From contig NZ_CP109007.1 in NCBI RefSeq assembly GCF_036226665.1, positions 2,954,501 through 3,018,500 of the forward strand: 64,000 bases of DNA, read 5' to 3'. The stretch's first letter is position 1. Each line of letters starts with the position of its first letter. A program made the translations under genes and the position numbers. Of the stretch, positions 23,784 through 33,100 are shown one piece after another. A model generated the notes under the pieces. The model had not been told where the DNA came from. It ran no database searches and saw only the letters and a program-made list of their open reading frames with translations. Origin of the DNA: Streptomyces sp. NBC_00691. GTDB lineage: Bacteria > Actinomycetota > Actinomycetes > Streptomycetales > Streptomycetaceae.

Positions 23784-25073
23784 CTAGCGGGCCTCGACCG
23801 GGACGAAGTCGCGGAGGACCTCACCCGTGTAGATCTGGCGCGGGCGGCCGATGCGGGAGCCGGGCTCCTTGATCATCTCGTGCCACTGGGCGATCCAGCC
23901 GGGCAGCCGGCCGAGCGCGAAGAGCACGGTGAACATCTCGGTCGGGAAGCCCATCGCGCGGTAGATGAGGCCCGTGTAGAAGTCCACGTTCGGGTAGAGG
24001 TTGCGCGAGACGAAGTACTCGTCGGAGAGCGCGTGCTCCTCCAGCTTGAGCGCGATGTCCAGCAGCTCGTCGGACTTGCCGAGGGCCGAGAGGACATCGT
24101 GCGCCGCCGCCTTGATGATCTTGGCGCGCGGGTCGAAGGACTTGTACACCCGGTGGCCGAAGCCCATCAGGCGGACGCCGTCCTCCTTGTTCTTCACCTT
24201 GCGGATGAAGGAGTCGACATCGCCGCCGTTGGCCTTGATGCCCTCGAGCATCTCCAGGACCGACTGGTTGGCGCCACCGTGCAGCGGGCCCCACAGGGCC
24301 GAGATGCCGGCGGAGATCGAGGCGAACATGTTCGCCTGCGAGGAACCGACCAGACGCACGGTGGAGGTCGAGCAGTTCTGCTCGTGGTCCGCGTGCAGGA
24401 TCAGCAGCTTGTCGAGCGCGTTGACGACGACCGGGTCCAGGTCGTACTCCTGCGCGGGGACCGAGAAGGTCATGCGCAGGAAGTTCTCGACGTACCCCAG
24501 GTCGTTGCGCGGGTAGACGAACGGGTGGCCGATCGACTTCTTGTACGCGTACGCCGCGATCGTCGGCAGCTTCGCGAGCAGCCGGATCGTGGAGAGGTGA
24601 CGCTGCTCCTCGTCGAACGGGTTGTGGCTGTCCTGGTAGAAGGTGGACAGCGCGGAGACCACCGAGGACAGCATCGCCATCGGGTGGGCGTCCCGCGGGA
24701 AACCGCGGAAGAAGTTCTTGACGTCCTCATGGACGAGCGTGTGCTGCGTGATCTCGTTCTTGAAGGTCGCCAGCTCGTCGACCTTGGGCAGCTCACCGTT
24801 GATCAGCAGGTACGCCACCTCAAGGAAGGTGGAGCGCTCGGCCAGCTGCTCGATGGGGTAACCGCGGTACCGCAGAATCCCCTGCTCACCGTCGAGGTAG
24901 GTGATCGCGGATTTATAGGCGGCTGTGTTGCCGTATCCGCTGTCCAGGGTGACCAGACCGGTCTGGGCTCGGAGTTTCCCGATGTCGAAGCCCTTGTCAC
25001 CGACGGTGCTGTCGACCACCGGGTAGGTGTATTCACCGTCCGCGTACCGCAGTACTACAGAGTTGTCGCTCAC
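23784..25073 (-). CDS. citA: Citrate synthase
   Basis: A 429-residue type II citrate synthase catalysing oxaloacetate plus acetyl-CoA to citrate, the entry step of the TCA cycle. Visible signatures: N-terminal beta-rich domain ('VVDSTVGDKGFDIGKLR', 'LDGEQGILRYRGYPIEQLAE'), 'ALWGPLHGGANQSVLEML' with one catalytic His, 'MGFGHRVYKSFDPRAKI' with the second, and the catalytic Asp in 'NVDFYTGLIYRAMG'. Two GTG starts are possible; I chose the one preceded by GAGGGA at proper distance, which gives the family length. The upstream 179 bp to the helicase gene end hold its promoter. Monocistronic by context. Confidence 0.97.
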   Translation of the reverse strand: MSDNSVVLRYADGEYTYPVVDSTVGDKGFDIGKLRAQTGLVTLDSGYGNTAAYKSAITYLDGEQGILRYRGYPIEQLAERSTFLEVAYLLINGELPKVDELATFKNEITQHTLVHEDVKNFFRGFPRDAHPMAMLSSVVSALSTFYQDSHNPFDEEQRHLSTIRLLAKLPTIAAYAYKKSIGHPFVYPRNDLGYVENFLRMTFSVPAQEYDLDPVVVNALDKLLILHADHEQNCSTSTVRLVGSSQANMFASISAGISALWGPLHGGANQSVLEMLEGIKANGGDVDSFIRKVKNKEDGVRLMGFGHRVYKSFDPRAKIIKAAAHDVLSALGKSDELLDIALKLEEHALSDEYFVSRNLYPNVDFYTGLIYRAMGFPTEMFTVLFALGRLPGWIAQWHEMIKEPGSRIGRPRQIYTGEVLRDFVPVEAR

Positions 25074-25252
25074 GTCATCCCTCACCGACGTAGTGCCTCT
25101 TCTTCGAGGTGCCCTGACTGTCTCTACCATCCCCCATTTGGCTCAGGAGAGTGCACTCGGGGTCGACCATTGGGCCAATCGGCGGCACTCAGTGCCGCCA
25201 ACCTTCATATCCTGCCCCCTTCGCCCCGGTTCCGGTAGTCCTCCGTGATCTT

Positions 25253-27484
25253 TCACACGAGGGCCGTCCCTGTGAGCCGAAACGCGAGTGCGGTAAAGCG
25301 CCTGCCTGCGGAGACCGTGCGGACCGCCTGGGCGATCGCCCGCCGGGAGCCGACCAGGACCACGAGCTTCTTCGCGCGGGTCACGGCCGTGTAGAGCAGG
25401 TTGCGCTGCAGCATCATCCAGGCACTCATGGTGACCGGGATCACCACGGCCGGATACTCGCTGCCCTGCGAACGGTGGATCGTGACCGCGTACGCGTGGG
25501 CGAGTTCGTCCAGCTCGTCGAAGTCGTACGGCACCTCCTCGTCCTCGTCCGTCCGCACGGTCAGCCTCTGCTCGACGAGGTCCAGCTGCGTCACGACACC
25601 GACGGTGCCGTTGAAGACGCCGTTGGCCCCCTTGTCGTAGTTGTTCCTGATCTGAGTGACCTTGTCGCCGACGCGGAAGACCCGGCCGCCGAACCGCTTC
25701 TCCGGAACGTCGGGACGGGCCGGGGTGATGACCTGCTGCAGCAGTCCGTTGAGCGAGCCCGCGCCGGCCGGGCCCCGGTGCATGGGGGCGAGGACCTGCA
25801 CGTCACGGCGGGGGTCGAGGCCGAACTTGGCGGGAATCCGCCGGGCCGCGACATCCACGGCGACCCGGGCCGCGTCCTCGGTCTCCTCCTCGACGAAGAG
25901 GAAGAAGTCCGGCAGGCCCTCGGTCTTCGGCGGGGTGCCGGCGTTGATCCGGTGCGCGTTGGTGACGACGCCGGACTCCTGGGCCTGACGGAAGATCCGG
26001 GTCAGCCGGACCGCCGGTACAGGGCTCCCCGGGGCGAGCAGATCGCCGAGGACCTCGCCCGCGCCGACCGACGGAAGCTGGTCCACATCCCCCACCAGCA
26101 GCAGATGGGCCCCGGGTGCCACCGCCTTGACCAGCTTGTTCGCCAGGAGCAGGTCGAGCATGGAGGCCTCGTCGACCACGACCAGGTCCGCGTCGAGGGG
26201 CCGGTCCCGGTCGTAGGCCGCGTCGCCGCCCGGCTTGAGCTCCAGGAGCCGGTGGACGGTGGAGGCCTCCGCGCCGGTCAGCTCGGCGAGCCGCTTGGCC
26301 GCCCGGCCGGTGGGGGCGGCGAGGACGACCTTGGCCTTCTTGGCGCGGGCCAGCTCCACGATGGAGCGGACCGTGAACGACTTGCCGCAGCCGGGGCCGC
26401 CGGTGAGCACGGCGACCTTCCGGGTGAGCGCGAGCCGGACGGCCTCCTCCTGCTCGGGCGCCAGCGAGGCCCCCGTCCGGTCCGCGAGCCAGGCGAGGGC
26501 CTTGTCCCAGGCCACGTCCCGGAAGCCCGGCATCCGGTCCTCCTCGGCCCGCAGCAGCCGCCGGAGCTGCCCGGCGAGCGACAGCTCGGCCCGGTGGAAG
26601 GGGATCAGGTACACGGCGGTGACGGGCGTCCCCTCCGGGCCCGGCACCGTCTCCCGTACGACCCCCTCGGGGTCCTCCGCCAGCTCGGCGAGGCACTCGA
26701 TGACCAGCCCGGTGTCGACCTGGAGGAGCTTCACCGCGTCCGCGATCAGCCGCTCCTCGGGGAGGAAGCAGTGCCCCTGGTCGCTTGACTGCGAGAGGGC
26801 GTACTGCAGTCCGGCCTTCACCCGGTCGGGACTGTCGTGGGGGATGCCCACGGCCTGGGCGATCTTGTCGGCGGTGAGGAAGCCGATGCCCCAGACATCG
26901 GCGGCGAGCCGGTAGGGCTGGTTCCGCACGACCGAGATCGAGGCGTCCCCGTACTTCTTGTAGATCCGGACCGCGATGGAGGTGGAGACGCCGACGCCCT
27001 GGAGGAAGACCATCACCTCCTTGATCGCCTTCTGCTCCTCCCAGGCCGCGGTGATCTTCCGCGTGCGCTTGGGGCCCAGGCCCGGGACCTCGATCAGCCG
27101 GCCGGGGGCATCCTCCAGGATCTGGAGGGTGTCCAGGCCGAAGTGCTGGGTGATGCGGTCGGCGAAGACGGGGCCGATGCCCTTGACGAGACCCGAGCCG
27201 AGATAGCGGCGGATGCCCTGGATCGTGGCGGGAAGCAGTGTCGTGTAGTTGTCGACACTGAACTGCTTGCCGTACTGCGGATGCGAGCCCCAACGGCCCT
27301 CCATCCGCAGCGACTCCCCCGGCTGCGCCCCGAGCAGCGCGCCGACCACGGTGAGCAGGTCCCCGGCGCCACGCCCGGTGTCGACACGGGCGACCGTGTA
27401 CCCGCTCTCCTCGTTGGCGTAGGTGATCCGCTCCAGGACCCCCTCCAGCACGGCCGACCCCGGCCCGCGACCTTCGTTGGACAT
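25253..27484 (-). CDS. recD2: RecD2-type ATP-dependent DNA helicase
   Basis: A 743-residue SF1B 5'-3' helicase. The N-terminal domain (about 10-85, 'AVLEGVLERITYANEESGYTV') and tandem helix-hairpin-helix elements (about 95-215, 'VKGIGPVFADRI', 'IEVPGLGPKRTRKI', 'VWGIGFLTADKIAQAVGI') are those of RecD2. The motor follows: Walker A 'GGPGCGKS' (362-369), 'PTGRAAKRLAE', DE-box 'VVVDEASMLD', 'VGDVDQLPSVGAGEVL', and motif VI region 'YAVTIHRSQGSEYPAVV'. There is no recBC nearby, consistent with the stand-alone RecD2 type that acts in DNA repair or fork processing. No Shine-Dalgarno is visible; TACCTT stands six bases before the ATG, suggesting a leaderless transcript. Confidence 0.93.
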   Translation of the reverse strand: MSNEGRGPGSAVLEGVLERITYANEESGYTVARVDTGRGAGDLLTVVGALLGAQPGESLRMEGRWGSHPQYGKQFSVDNYTTLLPATIQGIRRYLGSGLVKGIGPVFADRITQHFGLDTLQILEDAPGRLIEVPGLGPKRTRKITAAWEEQKAIKEVMVFLQGVGVSTSIAVRIYKKYGDASISVVRNQPYRLAADVWGIGFLTADKIAQAVGIPHDSPDRVKAGLQYALSQSSDQGHCFLPEERLIADAVKLLQVDTGLVIECLAELAEDPEGVVRETVPGPEGTPVTAVYLIPFHRAELSLAGQLRRLLRAEEDRMPGFRDVAWDKALAWLADRTGASLAPEQEEAVRLALTRKVAVLTGGPGCGKSFTVRSIVELARAKKAKVVLAAPTGRAAKRLAELTGAEASTVHRLLELKPGGDAAYDRDRPLDADLVVVDEASMLDLLLANKLVKAVAPGAHLLLVGDVDQLPSVGAGEVLGDLLAPGSPVPAVRLTRIFRQAQESGVVTNAHRINAGTPPKTEGLPDFFLFVEEETEDAARVAVDVAARRIPAKFGLDPRRDVQVLAPMHRGPAGAGSLNGLLQQVITPARPDVPEKRFGGRVFRVGDKVTQIRNNYDKGANGVFNGTVGVVTQLDLVEQRLTVRTDEDEEVPYDFDELDELAHAYAVTIHRSQGSEYPAVVIPVTMSAWMMLQRNLLYTAVTRAKKLVVLVGSRRAIAQAVRTVSAGRRFTALAFRLTGTALV

Positions 27485-27626
27485 GACCCGAAGGTAGCGA
27501 ACCGGTCGGACACCGCGGGAGGTCCTGTGGACGGCTCCCCTTCCGGGGCCCCGGGCACGGACGGGAGACCTCCCCCACGGCGGTCTCGGCGTGCCGGCGA
27601 ACAGGGCAGGTCGTAGCGTTTTCGGC

Positions 27627-28097
27627 ATGAGTGCATCCTTCGAGGACGACGTCCTGAACGAGCTGGGCGACGACAGGCTCCAGGAGATCGCCGGGCTGCT
27701 CGGCACGGACCCCGCGGGGGCGCGGGAGGTCGTGGGCGGTTCGGTGGCCGAACTCTCCGGAGAACTGCGCCAGGCGGCGGCCGAGCCGTCCAGCGCGGAC
27801 GAGGTCCGCGCGGCCGTCGACGAGGTGACCTCGGCGGAGCCCCCGCTGCAGGGCGTGGCGGGCTTCGGCGGCCTGGCGGCAGGCGGACTCATGGCCGGGG
27901 TCCTGGGCCGGCTGGCCCGCCCGGCGGCCCACGCGATCGCGAAGAGGACGGGCATCCCGGCGGCCACGGCGACCCGGGCGGTCGACATCCTGGTCCCGGT
28001 GGTCCTCGCGGTCATGACGAAGCGCGCGGCGACGAGGAAGACGGGCGGCGCGGCGGCGGACGGCCTGGGAGACCTCCTGGGCGGGGGCCGCCGGTAA
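27627..28097 (+). CDS. DUF937-family protein
   Basis: A 156-residue, helix-rich, Ala/Gly-rich protein of the DUF937 type: 'VLNELGDDRLQEIAGLLGTD' repeat-like start, Gly-rich centre 'GFGGLAAGGLMAGVLGRLA', and 'AVDILVPVVLAVMTKRAA' before a Gly-rich tail 'LGDLLGGGRR'. The family has no established function; the end resembles proteins that self-assemble. The ATG has no Shine-Dalgarno and is preceded by TAGCGT exactly seven bases upstream, which fits a leaderless message. It is divergent from recD2. Confidence 0.75.
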   Translation: MSASFEDDVLNELGDDRLQEIAGLLGTDPAGAREVVGGSVAELSGELRQAAAEPSSADEVRAAVDEVTSAEPPLQGVAGFGGLAAGGLMAGVLGRLARPAAHAIAKRTGIPAATATRAVDILVPVVLAVMTKRAATRKTGGAAADGLGDLLGGGRR

Positions 28098-28220
28098 CGC
28101 CGCACGCCTCGGCGACGGCCGGGGCACCCGTCCGCACAGCACCCCTCAGAGGTCGAGCAGCAGGACGTGCGGCGCCTGGGCGAGTGACAGCTCACGCACG
28201 GCGCCGCCGGGCCTCGTCCG

Positions 28221-29024
28221 TCAGATCTCCAGGAACCGTTCCAAGGTCTCCTCCAGGACCTCGGCACCGTCCCTCGCCCACAGGGCGTCGTTGAAGATCT
28301 CCACCTCCACCGGGCCCGTCCAGCCCGCCTTCTCCGTCAGGTCCGCCCAGGCCCGGAGGTCGATCGCGCCGTCGCCCAGCTGGCCCCGGCCGGTCAGGAC
28401 ACCCGCCGGGAGGGGGGTGGTCCAGTCGGCCAGCTGGAAGGAGTGGATGCGGCCCGCCGCACCCGCGCGTTCCACCGCCGCCGGGGCCCGGTCGTCCCAC
28501 CAGAGGTGGTACGTGTCGACCACCACGCCCACCTGCTCCGGCGGGAAGTGCTCCGCGACGGCCAGCGCCTGGTCGAGGGTGGAGACCGCGCAGCGGTCGG
28601 CGGCGTACATGGGGTGGAGGGGCTCGACGGCCAGGCGGATCCCGCGCTCGCCCGCGTAGGGGGCCAGGGTGCCGATGGCCTCGGTGATGCGGGCGCGGGC
28701 CGAGAGCAGGTCAGGGAAGGCGGGGGTGAGGCCGCCGGAGACCAGGACGACGGTGTCCGTGCCGAGCGTGACCGCCTCGTCGATCGCCGCCCTGTTCTCC
28801 GCCTCCCAGCCGTCCGAGGTGAAGAAGCCGCCGCGGCAGAGGGTGGTGACCGTGAGGCCCGCGTCCCGTACGAGGCCGGCCGCCGCCTCCACGCCGTACT
28901 CCTGGACCGGTTCGCGCCACAGGCCCACGCCCCGGACCCCGAGCCGGACGCAGTGGGTGACCAGGTCGGGGAGCGACAGCTGCTTGACCGTCATCTGGTT
29001 GACGCTGAAACGGTCGAGGTTCAT
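28221..29024 (-). CDS. Sugar phosphate isomerase/epimerase (xylose-isomerase-like)
   Basis: A 267-residue TIM-barrel protein. Candidate metal and substrate residues are Glu in 'RLAVEPLHPMY', Asp in 'VGVVVDTYHLWW', 'IHSFQLADWTTPL' and the late Glu in 'PVEVEIFNDALWARDG', the usual four-ligand pattern of this family. It is the last gene of a three-gene operon whose members overlap by 4 bp, so it likely isomerises or dehydrates the keto-sugar made by the Gfo/Idh dehydrogenase. The substrate is unknown; inositol derivatives are possible because the family includes inosose-acting enzymes. The downstream 123 bp to the DUF937 gene hold no gene. Confidence 0.85.
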   Translation of the reverse strand: MNLDRFSVNQMTVKQLSLPDLVTHCVRLGVRGVGLWREPVQEYGVEAAAGLVRDAGLTVTTLCRGGFFTSDGWEAENRAAIDEAVTLGTDTVVLVSGGLTPAFPDLLSARARITEAIGTLAPYAGERGIRLAVEPLHPMYAADRCAVSTLDQALAVAEHFPPEQVGVVVDTYHLWWDDRAPAAVERAGAAGRIHSFQLADWTTPLPAGVLTGRGQLGDGAIDLRAWADLTEKAGWTGPVEVEIFNDALWARDGAEVLEETLERFLEI

Positions 29025-30190
29025 CGCAGGCCTCCCTGGACCGTCAGGAGGGCGCGCATGCGCGCCTCCGCGAGCTCCGGGTCGGGGAACAGGCCCAGGC
29101 CGTCCGCCAGTTCGTACGCCTTCGCGAGGTGCGGCAGCGAGCGGGCGGAGTGCAGGCCGCCGACCATCGTGAAGTGGTCCTGGTGGCCGGCCAGCCAGGC
29201 CAGCAGGACGACGCCCGTCTTGTAGAAGCGGGTCGGTGCCTCGAAGAGGTGCCGGGACAGGGCGACCGTCGGGTCGAGAGTGGCACGGAATCCGTTCGCA
29301 TCGCCCGTGTCGAGCGTGCGTACCGCCTCCGCCGCGAGCGGCGCCAGGGGGTCGAAGATACCGAGCAGGGCGTGGCTGAAGCCCTGTTCGTCGCCGGCGA
29401 TCAGCTCCGGGTAGTGGAAGTCGTCGCCCGTGTAGCAGCGCACGCCCTCCGGGAGGCGGCGGCGCAGTTCGACCTCGCGCCGGGCGTCCAGGAGGGAGAC
29501 CTTGATGCCGTCGACCTTGTCCGGGTGCGCGGCGATGACCTCCAGGAACGTCTCGGTCGCGGTGTCCAGGTCGGCCGAGCCCCAGTACCCGTCGAGCGCA
29601 GGGTCGAACATCGAACCGAGCCAGTGGAGGACCACCGGTTCGCTCGCCTGGCGGAGGAGGTGGCCGTACAGGTCGAGGTAGTCCTCCGGGCCCGACGCCG
29701 TCGCGGCGAGGGCGCGGGAGGCCATCAGGATGGCCTGGGAGCCGGTCTCCTCGACGAGCGCGAGCTGCTCCTCGTACGCCTTGCGGACCGCCGCGAGGCC
29801 GGCGGGGCCGGCGACCCGGTCCGCTCCGGTGAGCTGGTCGGTGCCGACGCCGCAGGCGATCCGGCCGCCGACCGCCTTCGCCTCGGCCGCGCTGCGGCGG
29901 ATCAGTTCGGCGGCCCCTGTCCAGTCGAGGCCCATCCCCCGCTGCGCGGTGTCCATGGCCTCGGCGACCCCGAGGCCGTGGGACCAGAGGTGCCGGCGGA
30001 AGGCGAGGGTGGCGTCCCAGTCGACCGCCGCGGGCGAGTCGGGTGTGGTGTCGGCGTACGGGTCGGCGACCACGTGGGCGGCGGAGAAGACCGTCCGGGA
30101 GACCAGGGGGCCGCCCCCGTTCAGGGCCCGCGGCTCGGTGCGCGGCGCGTACTCCCGTACGCCGCCGCCGATCTCGGGCAGGCGGATCAC
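29021..30190 (-). CDS. DUF993-family, dihydrodipicolinate-synthase-like protein
   Basis: A 389-residue protein of the DUF993 group, distantly related to class I aldolases (DapA/N-acetylneuraminate lyase type). Visible: 'MGLDWTGAAELIRRSA', 'IACGVGTDQLTG', 'SQAILMASRALAAT', 'VVLHWLGSMFDPAL', 'VDGIKVSLLDARREVELR' in which the Lys is a candidate Schiff-base residue, and 'CYTGDDFHYPELIAGDEQGFSHALLG'. Its start GTG overlaps the TGA of the upstream dehydrogenase gene (GTGA) and its TGA overlaps the ATG of the epimerase gene (ATGA), so all three are coupled. It may cleave the product of the operon's oxidation and isomerisation steps. No reaction is proven by sequence. Confidence 0.8.
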   Translation of the reverse strand: MIRLPEIGGGVREYAPRTEPRALNGGGPLVSRTVFSAAHVVADPYADTTPDSPAAVDWDATLAFRRHLWSHGLGVAEAMDTAQRGMGLDWTGAAELIRRSAAEAKAVGGRIACGVGTDQLTGADRVAGPAGLAAVRKAYEEQLALVEETGSQAILMASRALAATASGPEDYLDLYGHLLRQASEPVVLHWLGSMFDPALDGYWGSADLDTATETFLEVIAAHPDKVDGIKVSLLDARREVELRRRLPEGVRCYTGDDFHYPELIAGDEQGFSHALLGIFDPLAPLAAEAVRTLDTGDANGFRATLDPTVALSRHLFEAPTRFYKTGVVLLAWLAGHQDHFTMVGGLHSARSLPHLAKAYELADGLGLFPDPELAEARMRALLTVQGGLR

Positions 30191-31338
30191 AGGCTCACCT
30201 CCGGGACGTCGAGGCGGCGGCCCTCGGCGGCGGACTTGAGGCCGAGTTCGGCGAGCTGGACGCCGCGGGCGCCGGCGAGGAGGTCCCAGTGGTAGGGCTC
30301 GTCGAGGACGACGTGCCGCAGGAACAGCTCCCACTGGGCCTTGAAGCCGTTGTCGAACTCGGCGTTGTCGGGGACCTCCTGCCACTGGTCGCGGAAGGGC
30401 TCGGTGGCCGGGATGTCCGGGTTCCAGACGGGCTTGGGGGTCGCCGAGCGGTGCTGGACGCGGCAGTTGCGCAGTCCGGCGACGGCGGAGCCGTGGGTGC
30501 CGTCGACCTGGAACTCGACGAGTTCGTCGCGGTTGACGCGGACGGTCCAGGAGGAGTTGATCTGGGCGATGGCACCGCCCTCCAGCTGGAAGATGCCGTA
30601 GGCGGCGTCGTCGGCGGTGGCCTCGTACGGCTTGCCCTGCTCGTCCCAGCGGCGCGGGACATGGGTGGCGACCTGGGCGGTGACGGAGGTGACGCGGCCG
30701 AACAGCTCGTGGAGCACGTACTCCCAGTGCGGGAACATGTCGACGACGATGCCGCCGCCGTCCTGCGTGCGGTAGTTCCAGCTGGGGCGCTGGGCGTCCT
30801 GCCAGTCGCCCTCGAAGACCCAGTAGCCGAACTCGCCGCGCACGGAGAGGATCTCGCCGAAGAAGCCGCCGTCGATGAGGCGCTTGAGCTTGAGCAGGCC
30901 CGGCAGGAACAGCTTGTCCTGGACGACGCCGTGCTTGACGCCCTTCTCGGTGGCGAGCCGGGCGAGTGCGAGGGCACCGGCGAGGTCGGCGGCCGTGGGC
31001 TTCTCGGTGTAGATGTGCTTCCCGGCGTGGACGGCCTTGGTGATCGCCTCGGCGCGGGCGGAGGTGACCTGGGCGTCGAAGTAGATGTCGACGGTGTCGT
31101 CGGCGAGGACGGCGTCGAGGTCGGTGGACCACTCGGTGAGGCCGTGGCGCTCGGCGAGCGTACGCAGGGCGGCCTCGCGGCGGCCGACGAGGACCGGCTC
31201 GGGCCAGAGGGTCTCGCCGTTGCCGAGGTCGAGGCCGCCCTGTTCGCGCAGGGCGAGGATCGAACGGACGAGGTGCTGGCGGTGTCCCATGCGTCCGGTG
31301 ACGCCGTTCATGGCGATGCGGACTGTCCTGCGTGTCAC
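30187..31338 (-). CDS. Gfo/Idh/MocA-family NAD(P)-dependent oxidoreductase
   Basis: A 383-residue sugar or inositol dehydrogenase-type protein. The Rossmann start 'TVRIAMNGVTGRMGHRQHLVRSI' is followed by the family signature 'AGKHIYTEKPTA', with the conserved EKP near residue 107-117, and 'KHGVVQDKLFLPGLLKLKRL'. The C-terminal alpha/beta domain has 'GGGIVVDMFPHWEYVLHELFG', the region that holds the catalytic acid/base. It is first in a LacI-controlled operon with a DUF993 protein and an epimerase. The GTG start is preceded by GAGAGGAA; an upstream ATG would run into the LacI operator. It could supply the missing inositol dehydrogenase step, but that is inference. Confidence 0.88.
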   Translation of the reverse strand: MTRRTVRIAMNGVTGRMGHRQHLVRSILALREQGGLDLGNGETLWPEPVLVGRREAALRTLAERHGLTEWSTDLDAVLADDTVDIYFDAQVTSARAEAITKAVHAGKHIYTEKPTAADLAGALALARLATEKGVKHGVVQDKLFLPGLLKLKRLIDGGFFGEILSVRGEFGYWVFEGDWQDAQRPSWNYRTQDGGGIVVDMFPHWEYVLHELFGRVTSVTAQVATHVPRRWDEQGKPYEATADDAAYGIFQLEGGAIAQINSSWTVRVNRDELVEFQVDGTHGSAVAGLRNCRVQHRSATPKPVWNPDIPATEPFRDQWQEVPDNAEFDNGFKAQWELFLRHVVLDEPYHWDLLAGARGVQLAELGLKSAAEGRRLDVPEVSL

Positions 31339-31370
31339 GAAAGGTTCCTCTCCCCGGTGTTCCGCGCTTC

Positions 31371-31390
31371 GATAGAAAGCGCTTTCCATC
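31371..31390. promoter_or_regulatory. LacI-type operator between oxidoreductase operon and lacI gene
   Basis: GATAGAAAGCGCTTTCCATC is a near-perfect 20-bp palindrome centred on CG, with the AAAGCGCTTT core typical of LacI/GalR sites. It lies 33 bp before the oxidoreductase start and 58 bp before the regulator start. Confidence 0.88.
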
Positions 31391-31448
31391 GGCGATGACG
31401 CTAGCCTGCCGACATCGCCGTCGACAAGGCCCTGGAGGTACGCACACG

Positions 31449-32495
31449 ATGACCGTCACCCTGGCGGACGTGGCCGCTCGCGCACGGGTCTCGCCCGCCA
31501 CCGTCTCCCGCGTCCTCAACGGCAACTACCCGGTCGCCGAGTCGACCCGCGAGCGGGTCCTGCGGGCCGTGGACGAACTGGACTACGTCCTCAACGGGCC
31601 CGCCAGCTCACTCGCCGCAGCCACCTCCGACCTGGTCGGCGTCCTCGTCCACGACATCGCCGACCCGTTCTTCGGGGTGATGGCGAGCGCGGCGCAGAGC
31701 GCCATCGGGGAGAGCGGGTCGGGGCGCGGCGGCGGCGAGAAGCTCGCGGTCGTCTGCAACACCGGCGGCTCCCCCGAGCGCGAGCTGACCTACCTCACCC
31801 TGCTGCAGCGGCAGCGGGCCGCGGCCGTGATCCTCATGGGCGGCTCCATCGAGGACCCCGAGCACCTGGCGGCGACGACCGGCAAGCTGGCCAAGCTGGC
31901 GGAGGCGGGGACCCGGGTCGTGCTCTGCGGGCGCCCGCCGGTCACCGGCGACGCGAACGCGGCCGCGCTCGTCTTCGACAACCGGGGCGGCGCGCGGCGC
32001 CTCACCGAGCACCTGCTCGAACTCGGCCACCGGCGCATCGGTTACGCGGCCGGCCCGGCCGACCGGACGACGACCCGGCACCGCCTGGAGGGCCACCGGG
32101 CGGCGCTCACGGCGGCGGGGGCCGCGGAGGGGCCGACGGTCCACGGCGCCTACACCCGACAGGCCGGCTACGAGGCCACGGCCGAACTCCTCGACCGCGA
32201 CCCGGACCTCACGGCCGTCGTCGCCGCCAACGACACCGTCGCGCTCGGCGTCTGCGCGGCCCTGCGGGAACGCGGCCTGTCGATCCCGGGCGACGTGTCC
32301 GTGGCGGGCTTCGACGACCTCCCGTTCTCGGTGGACGCGGTCCCGTCCCTGACGACGGTCCACCTGCCGCTGCACGAGGCGGGGATACGGGCGGGCCGCC
32401 TGGCGATGGGCACGGAGGACCCCCCGACGGGCGGCCTGGCCCGCGTCCCGGCGGAGCTGGTGGTACGGGGATCCACGGGGCGGCCGAGGAAGTAG
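31449..32495 (+). CDS. LacI-family transcriptional repressor
   Basis: A 348-residue LacI/GalR regulator. The N-terminal HTH and hinge are canonical: 'VTLADVAARARVSPATVSRVL', then 'RERVLRAVDELDYVLN'. The periplasmic-binding-protein-like ligand domain follows ('LVGVLVHDIADPFFGVM', 'HRRIGYAAGPADRTTTRHRLEGH', 'AVVAANDTVALGVCAALRERGLSIPGDVSVAGFDDLPF', 'LTTVHLPLHEAG'). It is divergent from the oxidoreductase operon and is expected to repress it, and itself, through the palindrome at 31371-31390, releasing on a sugar-type inducer. GGAGG is upstream of the ATG. The ligand is unknown. Confidence 0.93.
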   Translation: MTVTLADVAARARVSPATVSRVLNGNYPVAESTRERVLRAVDELDYVLNGPASSLAAATSDLVGVLVHDIADPFFGVMASAAQSAIGESGSGRGGGEKLAVVCNTGGSPERELTYLTLLQRQRAAAVILMGGSIEDPEHLAATTGKLAKLAEAGTRVVLCGRPPVTGDANAAALVFDNRGGARRLTEHLLELGHRRIGYAAGPADRTTTRHRLEGHRAALTAAGAAEGPTVHGAYTRQAGYEATAELLDRDPDLTAVVAANDTVALGVCAALRERGLSIPGDVSVAGFDDLPFSVDAVPSLTTVHLPLHEAGIRAGRLAMGTEDPPTGGLARVPAELVVRGSTGRPRK

Positions 32496-33100
32496 CCGCC
32501 CGGAGCCTGCGGGACGCCGGAGCCTGAGGGGCGTCGGACCCCGCGGGGCCGGGTCGAGGTGGGCCGGGGAGGGGCCGGTCGCCGGGGGGAGCGAGTACCG
32601 CCGCACGGCCGCGAGTTACCGGGGTACGGACAGGGGGAAGGCCCGCGGGCGTCTGCGGACGGGACTGCGGCCGGGGGCCACGCGAGGGCCAAGTGGCCAG
32701 ACGGGCGCGGGGGTTTGCGGCCGAAGGCCGCGAAGGGCGACCGGCCGGGCAGGCCGCGGGGAGTCGACGAGGAGTCGCCGGGCGTCCGCCACCGGGACCG
32801 AGTGGCCCGGCAGGCGCGGGAGCAGGCGCCCGGCCCCGTCGCGCCTCGACGATCCTCCCGGTCGCCGACGAGCGTGAGCCCGCCCGAGCGGGCGAAGACG
32901 TCGACGAGCACGCGCACACCGACGTGGGCCGGGGCGCCGACGAGCACCGCGACATCCGCGCGGGCGAGAACACCGGCCGGCGCCAGGACGTCCGCGTGGG
33001 CGATCGGGTGGCCCGACAGGCACCCGGGGTCGCGGCTTCGGCGCGGGCGGGGGCCCTCCATCGGATCCTGCGGCCCCGCAGTGCGTTCACCCCCAGTTCA
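32496..33100. other. Non-coding stretch, about 600 bp, no gene seen
   Basis: High-GC sequence between lacI and the DUF4097 promoter. Open frames exist on both strands (for example 32559-33227 plus, 32168-33061 minus), but their products are Arg/Pro/Gly-rich, lack domain patterns and have no ribosome binding site. It may be the remains of a lost gene. Confidence 0.6.

Noticed and set aside
23497..23787. A 96-residue open frame between copA and citA
   Set aside because: The product is Arg/Pro-rich and unstructured, and the frame runs through the hairpins and terminator; the region fits an RNA better.
28146..28205. Short minus-strand frame ending 'RELSLAQAPHVLLLDL'
   Set aside because: It looks protein-like and might be a gene remnant, but fewer than 25 codons remain and no start or partner is seen.
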